The position numbers and the translations under genes were made by a program. Below, piece after piece: positions 1-12,847 of a stretch of 64,000 nt of DNA. The DNA comes from Boswellia sacra (Eukaryota > Streptophyta > Magnoliopsida > Sapindales > Burseraceae), in contig SNVD02002604.1 of the NCBI GenBank assembly GCA_013180625.2, positions 100,783 through 164,782 on the forward strand, in the 5' to 3' direction. Position 1 is the first letter of the stretch; each line of letters starts with the position of its first letter. The notes under the pieces are model-generated. The model was not told the DNA's origin, searched no databases, and saw only the letters and a list, made by a program, of their open reading frames with translations.

Positions 1-850
1 ATGTTTTGAGCAACTGCGACACATGAAGACAGGTTATTTTCTTCTGGTGATCATGCTCATCGAGAAGATAGGCTGTGAGCACTGGGTTGTATCTTAGAGC
101 CCTTGAGTACCGATATGACTCGCATGAGAGAAAGACTCTTTGGCTTTAGGACAATGCCTTTGACATGCTTCTCAAGTGCTCAGGCCATATATTTCTTATT
201 CTATCTCTTTACTTGTTCTATTTATTTAATATATTGTTATATTAATCTAATTTATATTTTATTATTTCTTCAATGCATTGTTATTTGATTATTTTTATTT
301 ATTATAAATATTCACAACAATCAACTTCAAGAATGTGATGTAAAAATAGGTTGAAAGACTTATTCGTTTTGATGGCAACATTAAATGTATGAACCGATCT
401 GTCTAATCGTATTGCAGCATATATGTGTTATTGATGCATGCATTACATTTTTTTTAAACCCATGGTTGATGATTTATGCAAATATACATGTTTTATGGGA
501 AAGTTGCAGTACGTGCTAGCATGACTACAGATGTAGTTTGTTGTGTAATCACTACATTGTTTGTTTGATGGCTAATTTGATAGGGTAACCTCATGTACTT
601 GCTGTCGTGAAATCTTTCTGGTGAGTTGATAGAGATGACACAAGAAATATGGATTATAAAGAGTGGTGGATTAAACTTGTCCACGAAACTTTTATTTAAA
701 CTTCTGCATTAAGATTAAGATATGGATAAGCAGTTTGATTATGGTGCTGGACAAGCCCCGTAAAATTCTAATAAAATGGGATGATTGACTCGAGTGAAAT
801 TTGTATGATGAAAAGGGTGATTATTGATAGTTTAAGAAACATGGGGGGTA
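1..850. other. Upstream intergenic DNA, no gene recognised
   Basis: A/T-rich sequence with only short open frames that resemble no protein I know and lack splice-site support. I see no RNA gene or clear mobile element here. It probably contains distal promoter DNA of the PAT gene that starts at 1323. Confidence 0.5.
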
Positions 851-857
851 TGGATGA

Positions 858-864
858 TATAAAA
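858..864 (+). promoter_or_regulatory. Candidate TATA box of the TIP1-like gene
   Basis: The heptamer TATAAAA lies about 465 bases upstream of the start codon at 1323. If used, the transcript would begin near 890 and carry a roughly 430-base leader, which is long for a plant gene. It could equally be a chance match in A/T-rich DNA, and a start site nearer 1100 is just as possible. Confidence 0.25.
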
Positions 865-1050
865 GAAATACTTCAGGTTTTCCCCATACTTACACTAAAA
901 GATGTACAATTCAAACAAAAATTAATCATCGCATAGCATACAATGTTTTATTCATATTCAAAAACACACGCAACACAACAATGACCATACACCATCAACA
1001 AAATCTGAAAACCGATCCAAGAAAACAAGTCTTGGGATATTCATAGGCAA

Positions 1051-1322
1051 GTGGATTGGCTTTGGCGTTGGCCTTCTCTCTCTTTCGCTATCAACACCAC
1101 CCAGTCAACACGGGACGGCCAAACCCAATCCGAACCTCTTCTCCTCCTCCTCCTCCTCCTCCTTCCACGAAAAACCCTAGTTCACCCTTTCTCACGTTCA
1201 TTCATTCCCAAAGTCAACCTCTTTACACAACTCAATCAAATTCCATAACCATTCGATCTAATGCAATTGCTCTGAACAAGTAAGCCTTACCCACGTCGAG
1301 TTTCTTTTCTGGGTGGTTCGGA
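1051..1322 (+). promoter_or_regulatory. 5' leader with CTCCTCC tract and overlapping short upstream ORFs
   Basis: The bases before the TIP1-like start are C/T-rich, with a CTC trinucleotide run near 1138-1165, as is common in plant 5' leaders. Two overlapping short frames (1051-1248 and 1056-1283) begin and end before 1323. If the transcript starts upstream of 1051 they would be uORFs. The second ends at a TAA that overlaps a GTAAG string, so a leader intron is also possible. Confidence 0.35.
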
Positions 1323-4300
1323 ATGTCGTCAGAGATCGAAGTCGTTGAGGAGGTCGGCCAATCGTCATCTCAATCGCAGTCGCAGGCCAACGCCGTCGTT
1401 GTGGATGAGGAGAGCCTGAGGAACGACGTCTACACGGCTGCTGCCTACGGCGATTTGGAGAAGCTGCATAGGTTGGTAGAGGGTGAGGGCTGCTCCCTCT
1501 CCGAGCCTGATGGCTTGGGCTACTACGCGCTCCAGTGGGCGGCGCTTAATAATCGGACTGCCGCTGCACAGTATATTATCGAGGTTTGTTCTTTCCTTCT
1601 TTTGCTAATTTACTTTTTAATTAGTTTATTAATTTTGTTGGTTTCATTAAGTGATTTAGGGTTTTCAAGGGACGTTAAATTTCATGTTTACGACGTCGTT
1701 TTCTGTGATTGGAATCAGTTGGATGTCTTAAATTTTATAAATTAATTTCTTGTGGGGTTGTCTTAAATGCCAGCATGGAGGAGATATAAATGCTGCTGAT
1801 CATACAGGCCAGACTGCATTGCATTGGAGTGCAGTTCGGGGTGCAATTCAAGTTGCGGAGCTTTTACTTCAAGAGGGTGCACGGGTGAATGCTGCTGATA
1901 TGTATGGCTATCAGGTTAGTCTCATCTTCTTTCTCATATCAACCTTTCTTATCCTTGAGTTTAATTTTGGATGGATTTTCTTGTGGGATTGGTATATGAA
2001 TGGGCAATTCATGAGTCTGAATCTTTGTGTTTTATGAAACTCAAGTCTGTATGGATTTATATCGGTTCACAAGTCTAATTCATTACTGTAGATACTGGAT
2101 ATATGCATGTCTTTCCAATAATCAATCAGTGTGTTTGGATAGCTAGGGCACATTTTTCTACAGATTTAAGTAGCCTTACTCGTTTCTTTTTTTTATTTTG
2201 TTTTTGCTTTCTTCTTTGTATGTTAGAGGTATGTAATCAATATTAACCTTTATGCCTCATGCTGTATGACTCATGATATAGGTGTTTGGAAAGCTCTGAA
2301 ATTATGACTATGTTAAATTGAAATCTAGTTTTATAAAAAATTTAAATGTGGACATAGTTCATATCAGTCTACATGGATACAACTTAGCATGTTAAGAGTA
2401 AATTTCACCGTATTGGTATTGCAGAGGTAGATATTTCCTAACCTTTTAGTAGATTAGATTTACAAAATCAGCTTGATCCTTCAGCAATTAAATTTTTGTC
2501 AGTTTTATGGCAAACAACAAGTTGCTCTTTCTCTCTCACAATCACTTTCCTTGTTAGAGGCTAGATGCCAATGTTGGACCCCGTTATCTACAAACTTAAA
2601 CTTTTAGGTAAAGTGTTTCCTTGAGTTACAATGATGTAGCGGTCTTGTGTTTGAATCTTCTTCCCAATGCTAGTTAAAAATAATAACTTAATTCATTATT
2701 TTTGGCCCACTTTTAATACCCATGGGTCATCAGGCCTGATCGGTCCGGTCTATGTGCAAGTACATGTGAGGACTTTGCATATCAGAGATGCATTAGAGGC
2801 CAAATATTAATAATTGGCCTTTACTACAAGCTAAAGCTTTCAATGAAGTGGTTCCTTAATTTCTGAAAATAGAGTATTTCTGGTTGTGGAAGTTGTTGAT
2901 TAAGGTGTATTTTTATCTCCTTAATTATGAAGCCAGAGGATGAAGATATTTTGTGAGTGGGTGGTCTGGCTGATGGAAGGCTAGTGGTGCTGCCTTATGT
3001 GATTTTATGAATTTTTGTGTATACGTGACATAATCAGGGTTTGCAACTGTCTGGAATCAAATGTAAACCTAAATAAGGCTGCAATATTTTCTTCTGAATG
3101 TTTTTAATAGTAAGAAACAATAACAAAAAGGACAAGTTGTCATAAGCAATGGAAAGGGTTTCAAACAACTGTACAACAATTGTAACTCTTACCCATTGTA
3201 TAGACAAAAATAGCTCTAAACATTACTTTGGCAAAGCAACCCAAATTATGAAGCTCTCCAATTTTGTTGAATAAATAAGAAAAAGAATTTCTGAAACTCA
3301 ACTGATTAGATACCCAAAGGGAGGCCCTAAACCTCACTGTACATGTAAACTTTCCTCATCTTACACCTTTTTAAAGGTGCCTATGTTTGTGAACTGGCTG
3401 AGTTGTGGATAAACCCTTATTTATTAATCTTGAACATCTTATTCATATGTGAACACAATGCTCCAAAAGTTTTATATTTCGTATTTTACATTTTAATTGC
3501 AGCTTTCAGACTTATTCCCATATATATTTTTCTTTTTTTATATGTTATTTTCCTCTTGTTACATGTCAAGATGGCTGCATATTGATGGTTAATTGGATTT
3601 TATTGCAGACTACACATGTTGCGGCCCAATATGGTCAGACGGCTTTTCTCTATCACATAGTTTCAAAATGGAATGCTGATCCTGATGCCCCTGATAATGA
3701 TGGAAGAAGTCCTTTACACTGGTAAGTATGAATGTTCACATCTTCCCTCCACCCCATCACTTTCTGGGGAATCATGTTAAAATTGTTATGTTCCTTTTTA
3801 TACCCACGATCCCTTAAACTTTCCCTTTTATCAACAAGTTCTGAACAGAGGTTTGCTTTCAGCTGCTACAACTATGGTAGCCTGAAAACTTGTTTGGCTA
3901 TATGTCTCCCAAGTAGTTGGCCCCAAGAGAATTTGAATCCTTGCATCATGGATGAAACCAAGGGTTTTTTACTATGAAGCATAACCCATGGGTTATATTT
4001 AAATTTTTTAACTTTCTATACCAACAATGGATTTTTCTTTATACTTGCTTAAAACAGTTAAAAGTTGGATAAGAATTCTTTTTTTCTTTTTGGTTATCTG
4101 TACTGCTGAATTTTGTGAAGCAGCTGTACTACCATGGTACTTCTAGCAAAGTAATGAAATTTAATTTTCTCATATTTTTTAGGGCTGCCTACAAGGGTTT
4201 TGCTGATTGTATACGTCTACTGTTATTTCTGGATGCATACAGAGGACGCCAGGATAAAGAAGGCAAGTGTTTGTGCTTCCTTGAATTTCATCAGATCAAT

Positions 4301-7300
4301 GATATAAAATATTGAACTATGCCTGGGAAAATTTTTAGATGTATAATATGTCTTGATTATGTTATGTTTTTGAAAATTTTCAGGTTGCACTCCACTTCAT
4401 TGGGCTGCTATTAGGGGTAATTTAGAGGCTTGCACAGTGTTAGTACAGGCTGGCAAAAAGGAGGACTTGATCGTTACTGATAATACTGGCCTTACACCAG
4501 CACAGCTTGCTTCTGATAAGAATCACAGACAAGTTGCTTTTTTCCTTGTAGGTGTTCCATAACACTTTTCATTGGTTAGTAATGTTACTTTTGACAAATT
4601 GTTTCTTGTTCTACTCGCTAAATTCCTTCTTTTTTTTTACCTATAAACCAGAGCCTCTTTGTTATTGGCAATCGGTGATGAATGCTTATTGCCAACTGGA
4701 TGAACTTCTTTTGAGACAATTTGAAGAGAATTAGAATCCTAATTAAGAGATGGCATAATATAGTGGAAATATAATAATTAAGAGATGGCTTATTGACATT
4801 TTCCTAATTATGCATTTTGAGTTTCTTGAAAATATATTAGTGACAAATACAGCCAATAGTGGGAATTACCAAGACTACAAAAAATGATTCAGAGGGAAAC
4901 CAGCTTTGTATTAACTTGTGTCCCGAATTTGCGGTTAAGCTTCTTATTGAGTTTAGATAATATTTCTGAAATTTTTATGTTCTCTCTCTTTTTCTTTTTT
5001 TTTTCCCTTTGAGCTATTTTGCTAGTGTCAATAACTCAATCTTTTTGTAAATTCAATATGCAGGGAAATGCTAGAAAGTTGCTTGAAAAAAGATTTGATG
5101 GGAACAGTTCTTTTGGGAAACTTTCAAAACTAGGACTTGCACCTGTGCTATGGTGTTTGATTTTGGTGCTACTTGTAACTTATGTGTATTCCGTTATCAT
5201 GGGTATTTGCTCTGCTCTTTTTATATAGTCATGCTATGCCCTTTTTTGGATTATACTTACCAAGGTCTTTTCTTTTCTGAATGTTGTCTGCAGCATCAAA
5301 TCTGCCAAAGCTAACCGCTGGCATTGGCCTTCTTGCATGGTTGGGTGTTTTCCTAGCAAGCGCAGGACTAGTCATGTTCTATAAATGTAGTAGGTATGCT
5401 CTAAAGGCTACACAATTTCAAGTTCAAGCTCTAGTATAAATTGAGTTGAATGTATTTACCAGTTTCCTTTCTTCTATAGTTGTTCTTACGAATCCTGTTT
5501 GAGGGGTGTGGTTGCATAGTAAATGTTCTGCGTCACTCACCTGTTCATATTCTAGGAACTATTAACATTTGTCTTTCCTGTTCATTTGAGTTCTCAATGA
5601 CATGGTTTTAGCTATGGCAAGTATTCTAGGAGCTTAATAGTTGCAGAATAGCGGCATATTGACAGAAAGCTTTAGGATTAACGGATACATTCTGTGAGTC
5701 CACATAGATTTAAGAATTATGGAAACTTGTCATTTTCCTAGTGGTTAGGGCCGATGAATGGAACTCAATTTTATTTCACTTTCATTTTTTCATATCTTTC
5801 TAGTATTTTTATAGTTATATTGTTCACCCTCTTGAAAATATTTGGATTACTAATATTTTTAGGCTGTAGCAATAGATGAGATACTTGGCATATCCATGTC
5901 ATAGCTATTATGCAGAGTCAGGCGTTTTTAAAGAGTGGTATAAATTGATCATAAACATGACATTTTGGTTGTAAACACTTCTGGAAAGTTCTATTTTCAG
6001 CTCCTGTTTGATCAAAATATGAACATTGTCTTTCTATTTGTTGAAACATCTTTTTCGTTTTCCCATGTCATGGTAAACGTCGTAATTGAGCCTCTATATG
6101 GGTTTTGCATCGTCTAGTTTATGAAGATGCACTCTATTCAAGTCCTAGTTTTAGTACTTTATGGTTTCCACTTGGCAGCCTCAGCTTCCTTATCTTAAGT
6201 TTCTAATATTCAAACATGATTTATGTTCCTTTATCTCTTGATTTTATTCTATCTGGTTCTTTTGTTTTTCTGACTTTTTTTTTGGGTGGGGGGAGGGGGT
6301 GCTGTTCGTGGGTTAATGAAGTTGTGTTTATCAGGACTACAGAACTTTCTTTTATGAATTTAATAGATATGGTTTGTACTTGAGGACATTTTTTCAGTTC
6401 TGAATTTAAAATTAGTTCTGCAGTTTCTATTATAATTTTATCTTTTTATCCTTTTGTTTTTTGCAGGAAGGATCCAGGTTACATCAGAATGAATGTGCAT
6501 GATCCACAAAATATGAAAGATGATGTGCGTTTTATTTCTTTTCGATCAAGACCGTTTTGTGCATTTTTCAATAGTTTATTATTTTGTCTTAGGCCCCGTA
6601 AATTTGATATATCTATAGGATGTAATATATTCTAGCATCGGAATATTTTTAAACTGTCTATATAATTTCTTGTTATTCTTGAATGTGGTTCTGTTGTCTC
6701 TTTATAGGAACCTTTACTGAAGATTGAAATAAATAATCCTGCTTTGCTAGCTGGTAATTGGTCTCAGCTCTGTGCAACATGCAAGGTGCTTATTTCTATC
6801 AAGTTTTGTTGCTATTGTGTGACAGATGAAGTATATGGTTTCTTGACTTCTGTCCTTATGGTTTTGTATTGTCATCAGATTGTCAGACCTCTTCGTGCAA
6901 AGCACTGCTCTACTTGTGATCGTTGTGTCGAACAATTTGACCACCATTGTCCTTGGGTATCTAATTGCATTGGCAAGGTGCTTTGACATTTATGAGTTAC
7001 TTTTTTTTGTTCTATTTTACTCCATATATTAATTCATAGTGAAAGGTTACGATGAAATATGAGGGCAGCATGAGAATTTTCATTAGAAGTGGAATTCATT
7101 TGATTATGCAAGTCTGTGTAATTCTCATAGAGATAGTTTGTTGGGTTGATTAATGATGTGTGACTTACTAGATTAATTCATTTCTATAGATAAATTGATA
7201 GAAGATTCTTGGTCGCTCAGTAGGAAACATATAAGCCGCTGGAATTGTATTTTCTTACAGAAGAAACTAAATCCAAGTTCTTCAATCTTAATAGGTGGAA

Positions 7301-9272
7301 AGCTGAAATTTCAAGCCACAATTAGAGAACTTACAAATCTGGAAATCTGTCTTGCTCCTGCATCACTAGTTATTGTCATTAGAATTTGTCCCCTTTCCTG
7401 TGCCAGCTATGTCTACTCTTGGTTTATTAGATTTTCCACATCCTCCTCACCTCAGCCACCTCTACTAACCACCAGAGCAACTATTGCCATCTCTACCACC
7501 ATCTCTTCCACCCCCTATGTCGCTTCTGAGCCATCATTGAAATTACCTCTTGTTCTTTTTCTCTTCCACCACCGAAAAAGCTACTCACTAATTTCAGTAG
7601 AGTTGAGGTCTAGCATTTATTGAAATTACTACCATCCATGCAAACCCATGTAAGAAGCAATCCCCTTAATTTCACTAGTCAGTAATCTTAAGGAATGGGA
7701 ATCCTTGATGTGTACCTCCCAAAAACTTGTTCTACTGAGTGGTCCTATTCTGTTCTTATCCCTGAGATGTATCAAACCCTTAATAAATACCTCTTGGGCC
7801 TGGGCCACCTCCCTTGTGTGAGTGAGTCGCTCTCTTGGCTGTTATATGGTCTGTATGAGTACCAATAGTGACCACATCAAATGTATTTACATGATTACCT
7901 TACATTTGAGCATTGAACTTAAGAACTTCTATGTACTGCTTCACCAAGTTTGGTTGCATTGTGAATAATCCCTATCTGTTTTCATGTATACATGAAAAAC
8001 AACGTGTAACAATGATATAATTTTCTTTCTTTTTTTTTTTTTTGGCTCATTGTGATTATGCAGTTGTCTTTCTGTCTATTTATTTAATTTATTAATGTTT
8101 ATTTACTTCTAATGCAGAAAAATAAATGGGATTTCTTTCTGTTTCTTGTTTTAGAAGTTTCAGCAATGTTGGTAACTGGTGGAGTTACCATCACAAGTAT
8201 GCATCTAAAAATTTTGTTCAAAGCTAATGTTTGAAGTTAATATTGGATTTTTTTTTTTTTTTTTGGCTTGTGGCTTTATTTTCTTAGAGTTCTTTTTTGC
8301 TGCGTGCAGGAATTTTAACTGATCCATTGGCCCCGTCCTCATTTGGTGCGTGGATGAACCATGCTAGTAGTAATCATGTTGGTGCTATATCATTTATAAT
8401 AACGGATGTTTTCCTCTTTTTTGGTGTGGCTGTGTTGACAGTTGTACAAGCCTCTCAGGTATGCCTGTGGGATCTTCTATTTTAACTAACTATAATGAGC
8501 TATGTTATGCAGTGTATGTGTTGTGGTGTGACAATGGACCCTTCAGTTTTCCCTTGCAGCTGTAAATCTTGGTTTGGTTGTCTTTTTCTTCTGGGATCTT
8601 TACTAGTTATTTCTTTTAGTTCTCCTAGGGTTTTACACGGCTTGAGACAGATGTAGCTTATGTTCCCTGAATTGTCATTTTTTGTTTTAGTCTTAGCTCA
8701 AAATGGTTTAAATTTGAGTTCTTTTTTAGTGTGATATCAGCAGTTTATTTTTTGCAATATAAGTTCCTAGGACTGAACACTTCCATTTCTTGCAACAGAT
8801 ATCTCGTAATATAACAACGAATGAAATGGCAAATGCATTACGCTACAACTACCTTAGAGGTCCTGGTGGTCGGTTTAGAAACCCTTATGATTATGGGTGC
8901 AAGAAGAACTGTTCAGATTTCTTGATCAATGGTTACAATGAAGATGTGTGTATTGAAGATTCAGCTGAATCTGAGGGGATCGGAATGATGCACATGTCAA
9001 GAAATTCAAACTTGCAGAATGGGGATGGCCATAGGCATCATGCAAATGGAAATGGTCATCTTGCCATCAATGTGAATTCAAAGAACACAAACTCACATCA
9101 TGGACATGGACATGGTCATGGTCAGGTGCAGGGCCATGGTCACAGTCATGTCCATTCCTCCCATTGCAGCCATGGTACCCATGGCAGAGCGAAATCTGAT
9201 AGCATTCCACTTGGCTTGGGACTTGGTCTTGGTCTTGGACGCAATTCAACCCGTTCCGTTTCAGCTTCATGA
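1323..9272 (+). CDS. TIP1: Ankyrin-repeat DHHC protein S-acyltransferase, TIP1/PAT24 type
   Basis: Palmitoyltransferase that attaches acyl groups to cysteines of target proteins; Arabidopsis TIP1 acts at Golgi and plasma membranes in root-hair and pollen-tube growth (family knowledge). Exons read from sequence: 1323-1583, 1774-1914, 3609-3721, 4183-4262, 4384-4547, 5064-5202, 5294-5393, 6467-6524, 6708-6785, 6879-6977, 8118-8196, 8310-8458, 8799-9272. Phases join without a stop to give 644 residues (Arabidopsis about 620). Ankyrin repeats span about 30-260. Four hydrophobic segments lie near 274-294, 303-327, 412-437 and 463-486. The zinc-binding Cys-rich domain carries C374, C377, C388, C391, C394 and the DHHC motif at 399-402 with catalytic C402. 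TTxE is at 493-496, followed by an NPYD motif. The tail is His/Gly-rich. Intron 4 uses a GC donor. The start ATG is the one conserved with TIP1. No break is visible. Confidence 0.94.
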
Positions 9273-11229
9273 TGTAACGAATGAATCCATGAAAAGGCAG
9301 AGATTGATGTGTACTGTATTATAATCATACATCTACTTTAGCATCTACAATTTTAATTGATTGTTGCTCGTTCTTTCCCCTTTTTGGTACCAAAGGGTTC
9401 TCAATTTTTGCTGTTTTGGTGAATGATTTTTAGCTGCATTGCATCAGCTCACTGGCTCTGGCCTCTTTTATGTGTTCCATTGCACAATGTAAATAGTGAT
9501 TATGGTGGTTGGTTAGCCCGTAATTAACTAGTAAAACTAATTTATCCTAATCTTCTTCTTTTTAAGGTTTTATGTGCTTAAAAAAATTTGTAATTCTAGG
9601 CATGGGCAATATGCAAATGCATATAAATGCAACCCCTGTTTATCGTGTGAATGCCAATTTTGGATCTTAGCTTGCAGGCTTATGCTTCAAGAATCATGGG
9701 TTGAAATTGCGTTGGGTGGAAAGAAACAATTGAATGAAATAAAATGATAAACCTTTTTCTACTCTCCAAATTGCAAGCCTTATTTATGGGTTTGATTTGC
9801 ATGAATATGAAACTAGAAAAATATCTGAAATATGATGAAAGTTTTAGATGACTTTTAATTATTCTTACATTCACAAATATAAACCCTAATTTTAAATCAA
9901 TTAATGTTAGAGAAGAGTAATTACATTACCTCAATAAAAGATTAAAGAAAAAACTACATTATTTTCCCCACAAGTATGCTCATAGGGTTATCAGCGGGTT
10001 AGCATGCGAAGGTTCATTAGGTTTTGATTGAATATAAAATAAAACTGAGACATTCATTGGGTCTGTATTGAATATAAAATAAAACTGAGAAATGAGTCAT
10101 GGGGTTTTTGAACATGGGAATATGAAGTCTAACCCTTGTTTAGCTGGCTTATTAGGATTTTTAAAGCCTATAATTAGGTTTTTTTTTATAGGCTCCAAAT
10201 AACCCTCTATTGGGTAATGTCAAACTCTCTCAACAAGCACTTAAATTTCATATTTCCAGAAAACTTAAATCCACCTTTATATAAATTTATTTATCTATTT
10301 AATATATATTTATAATAAATTTAAAATGACTACTAAATTGTATATAAATTTAAACAAACTTATATACATGTGACACATAAACTTATATAAATTTATATAA
10401 ATGTATAAATAAAATATTATTTATCTATCTTATTAAATAATACAATATAATATTAATTAATTAATTAAGATAAATATATTTATATACATAAATTTAAATT
10501 TAATAAATTTAAATTAAAAATAAATTTAACAAATAAAAAATATATTATATAAAATATAATGTTTAAAAAATTAAATTTATATGTAAATTTAATTTAATTT
10601 AAATCATGTAAATAAAATAATACAATACAATATAAATTAATTAAGATAAAAACGTTTATATTGTAAATATAATATGTGTAATATATAAATTTAATAAATT
10701 TAATAAATAAAAATATAGTATATAAAAAAAATTAAACTTATATCTAAATTAAATTTATTTACAAACAAATAAACATAAATAATATAATATAATATATAAA
10801 AAGCTAAATTTTTATATAAACTAAATTAAGTTATATAGTTATATATATATATATATTAATATTATATATTTATATATAAATTTATATATTTTTTGGTTAA
10901 TAAATGTATATATATTTATTAAGATAATACATTTATATATATTATATATAATATAATATATTTTTATGATATATATGGGTTTTACCATTCGATATGTTGT
11001 CTTTTATTAAGATAATATTATATATTTATAAGAAATTTAGAAAACTTCCAAATTATTAATTTCATATACTTTTAATTTTTTTAATTGTATACTAGAACAT
11101 GAAAAATTAATATAAGTATTTTTGACATATTAAGAAAATATTTCACTATATAATATTATTTATATAATGAACAAAATTAATACATTTATGATCAAATCCA
11201 ATAATTTGGTTCCTACAATAATTAAGAAC
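9273..11229. other. 3' flank of TIP1 and long A/T-rich tract
   Basis: The first few hundred bases are the likely 3' UTR. From about 10250 to 11000 the sequence is almost pure A/T with many TATA and AAAT runs. A short direct repeat (GAATATAAAATAAAACTGAGA-like) occurs near 10030 and 10070. I see no gene, RNA gene or bordered element. Confidence 0.5.
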
Positions 11230-11940
11230 AAGACTCTCCATCTCATAACTTATTCAGATGTTGACTAGGGTGGTGATCATGATGACTTTATATCTGTTTC
11301 TATGTACATTGTTTTTCTTGGAGGCAATCCCGTGTCCTAGTGTTCAAAAAAGTATGAACAGTCGCTTGTTCATCCACCGAAGTTGAATAACGTTCAATTG
11401 CTTCTGCTGCATGTCACGGCCTTATTGTTTCACAAGCGGAGACCGTGCGACCTTATGCACTAAAATACCCTAAAGTATATCTAAGTCTTAACCACTTTAC
11501 ACTATTATACACTTCTCACCATGAGGATCTCAAATCACTATAACACTTACTCTAAAATCTTACTCCTTGGCACGATTCCGAGCAAGCTTAGCACAAAACC
11601 GTGTGGGTATCATGTGACATGCAGCTAAGTTAACATGGATCACTAATTTACTTCATGTTACACTTCTTCACCCACCTCGTGTTCTTCGTAATAACATTGG
11701 TGCTACTCATCTGTGTGCTAATCCTGTGTTCCATTCTCGCATAAAGCACATGGCTCTTAACTATCTTTTTATGTGTGACATTCTCACCAAGCCACTTGCT
11801 AAGGACAGATTTTTTCTTGTCCGTTCCAAGATCAGTGTTTTCGATAGGGTCACCATCTTGCGGGGCATGATAGAAAAGAATCAAGTAATTGATTGGTTAC
11901 AAATTCATAATTTATCTGCTGAAGTCTCTGTAGTTTAGGA
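11230..11940 (+). pseudogene. Ty1/copia RNase H 3' end remnant
   Basis: Decayed C-terminal part of a copia polyprotein. Translating + gives the RNase H signatures FLGGNP, then SKK, then STEVE, and further on an NIGATHLCANP..H..IKH block and ILTKPL near the end. Two Trp codons have become TAG (near 11265 and 11337), another stop sits in the STEVE block, and frames shift. No LTR is visible next to it. A 208-bp insertion splits it at 11412-11619. Confidence 0.8.
11412..11619. mobile_element. 208-bp insertion with TGTCAC/GTGACA ends inside a copia remnant
   Basis: The segment begins TGTCACGGCC and ends ATGTGACA. It is flanked on both sides by TGCA (11408-11411 and 11620-11623). Removing the segment and one TGCA copy lets the copia RNase H reading frame continue in phase (Ala-Ala-Ala-Lys-Leu-Thr-Trp), so the borders are well supported. 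The TG...CA ends and 4-bp duplication fit a small solo LTR (TRIM/SMART type); the 6-bp inverted ends would also fit a tiny DNA transposon. It has no coding capacity. Confidence 0.65.
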
Positions 11941-12456
11941 AGCTTTCTACTGTGTTTGGTCTTTTAGTTTAGGTACTGATTTTTTAATATTTTACTCCCT
12001 AAGGATAGATTCAAATACAATTCTCCTTTAAGCTATTGGTAATTATAAATTATTCTCTAAACTTCGAATTTCATCGTTAATTTAAACAGAATAAGAGTAT
12101 AATCAGAATTAAATTTATATGAGATAAAAAAATATAATTAAAATGGTGATAATAATTAAAAAAGTTTGCCATTTTTATAACATTTATCCATATAAATTTG
12201 AAAAAAAATTGAAAAAACTTAATATATTAAATTTAGTAGATGACAATTTCTTTCGTTTCCAGTCGTCTTTAACCACAACTTCTGCAATCTCCTCCGTCTT
12301 CAACCCACACCCAAACTCCAAACCCCAGCCACAACATCCCATCTTGAATCCCAGCCGGTATCAGCCACCAAACCGAACCACAACCGCAGCACCATCAACC
12401 AACTCCTAAACACAGCCGCCATCAACCACCACATCCCTAACTTTTGATACACATTC
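11941..12456. other. Host DNA left of the copia insertion
   Basis: A/T-rich to about 12240, then a C/A-rich, proline/threonine-encoding stretch (about 12255-12456) with coding-like composition and no recognisable domain. It ends in CATTC, the target sequence of the copia element. The matching right flank resumes at 17875, so this stretch and 17875-18110 were once adjacent. Confidence 0.5.
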
Positions 12457-12800
12457 TGTTGGGGATGCAATGCAAACTCAGAACAGAATTTGGGAGAAAA
12501 ATGACTTGTATTAACAGAGAAAATTCATATACAAGAATTACACAAAAACTCCCCTAAATTAATCCTGGAGCTCTCCTGGCTCTCTCACACTCTCAGAACT
12601 CTCTGATTCTGGAATCCTAACTCTCTCTAGAGTCACTCTGAATTTCAAACAAGGCAGCATTCGTCCCATATTTATAGGAAAAATTCTGCATACAGTTTCA
12701 AAGAGTTAGGTCACCTAACTCACCAACCTTTGACTTCCTTGGACGTAGGTAACCTCCCTTTGACATGGGAGGGATTCTAGAAAGATGCATGAGCTCATCA
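12457..12800 (-). repeat. 3' LTR of copia element
   Basis: 344 bp; reads TGATGAGC...CCCCAACA on the minus strand, with proper TG...CA ends. It matches 17521-17874 along its length with scattered substitutions and a short length difference near the outer end. Confidence 0.9.
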
Positions 12801-12818
12801 ATTCTCCCCCTCCATCCC
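12801..12818 (-). other. Polypurine tract of copia element
   Basis: On the minus strand this is GGATGGAGGGGGAGAAT directly next to the 3' LTR, the position and composition expected for plus-strand DNA priming. Confidence 0.75.
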
Positions 12819-12847
12819 ATGTGAAAGGGGAGTAACAACAAAAGTAA

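Noticed and set aside
103..288. 61-codon frame on + near the window start
   Set aside because: Hydrophobic low-complexity translation of T-rich DNA with no family match.
7195..7623. 142-codon open frame on + inside the TIP1-like gene
   Set aside because: Lies wholly within intron 10 (6978-8117), matches no family, and has intron-like T-rich surroundings.
10250..11000. Organellar insertion or matrix-attachment region
   Set aside because: The tract is A/T-rich but holds no organellar gene and no motif that would support a specific function.
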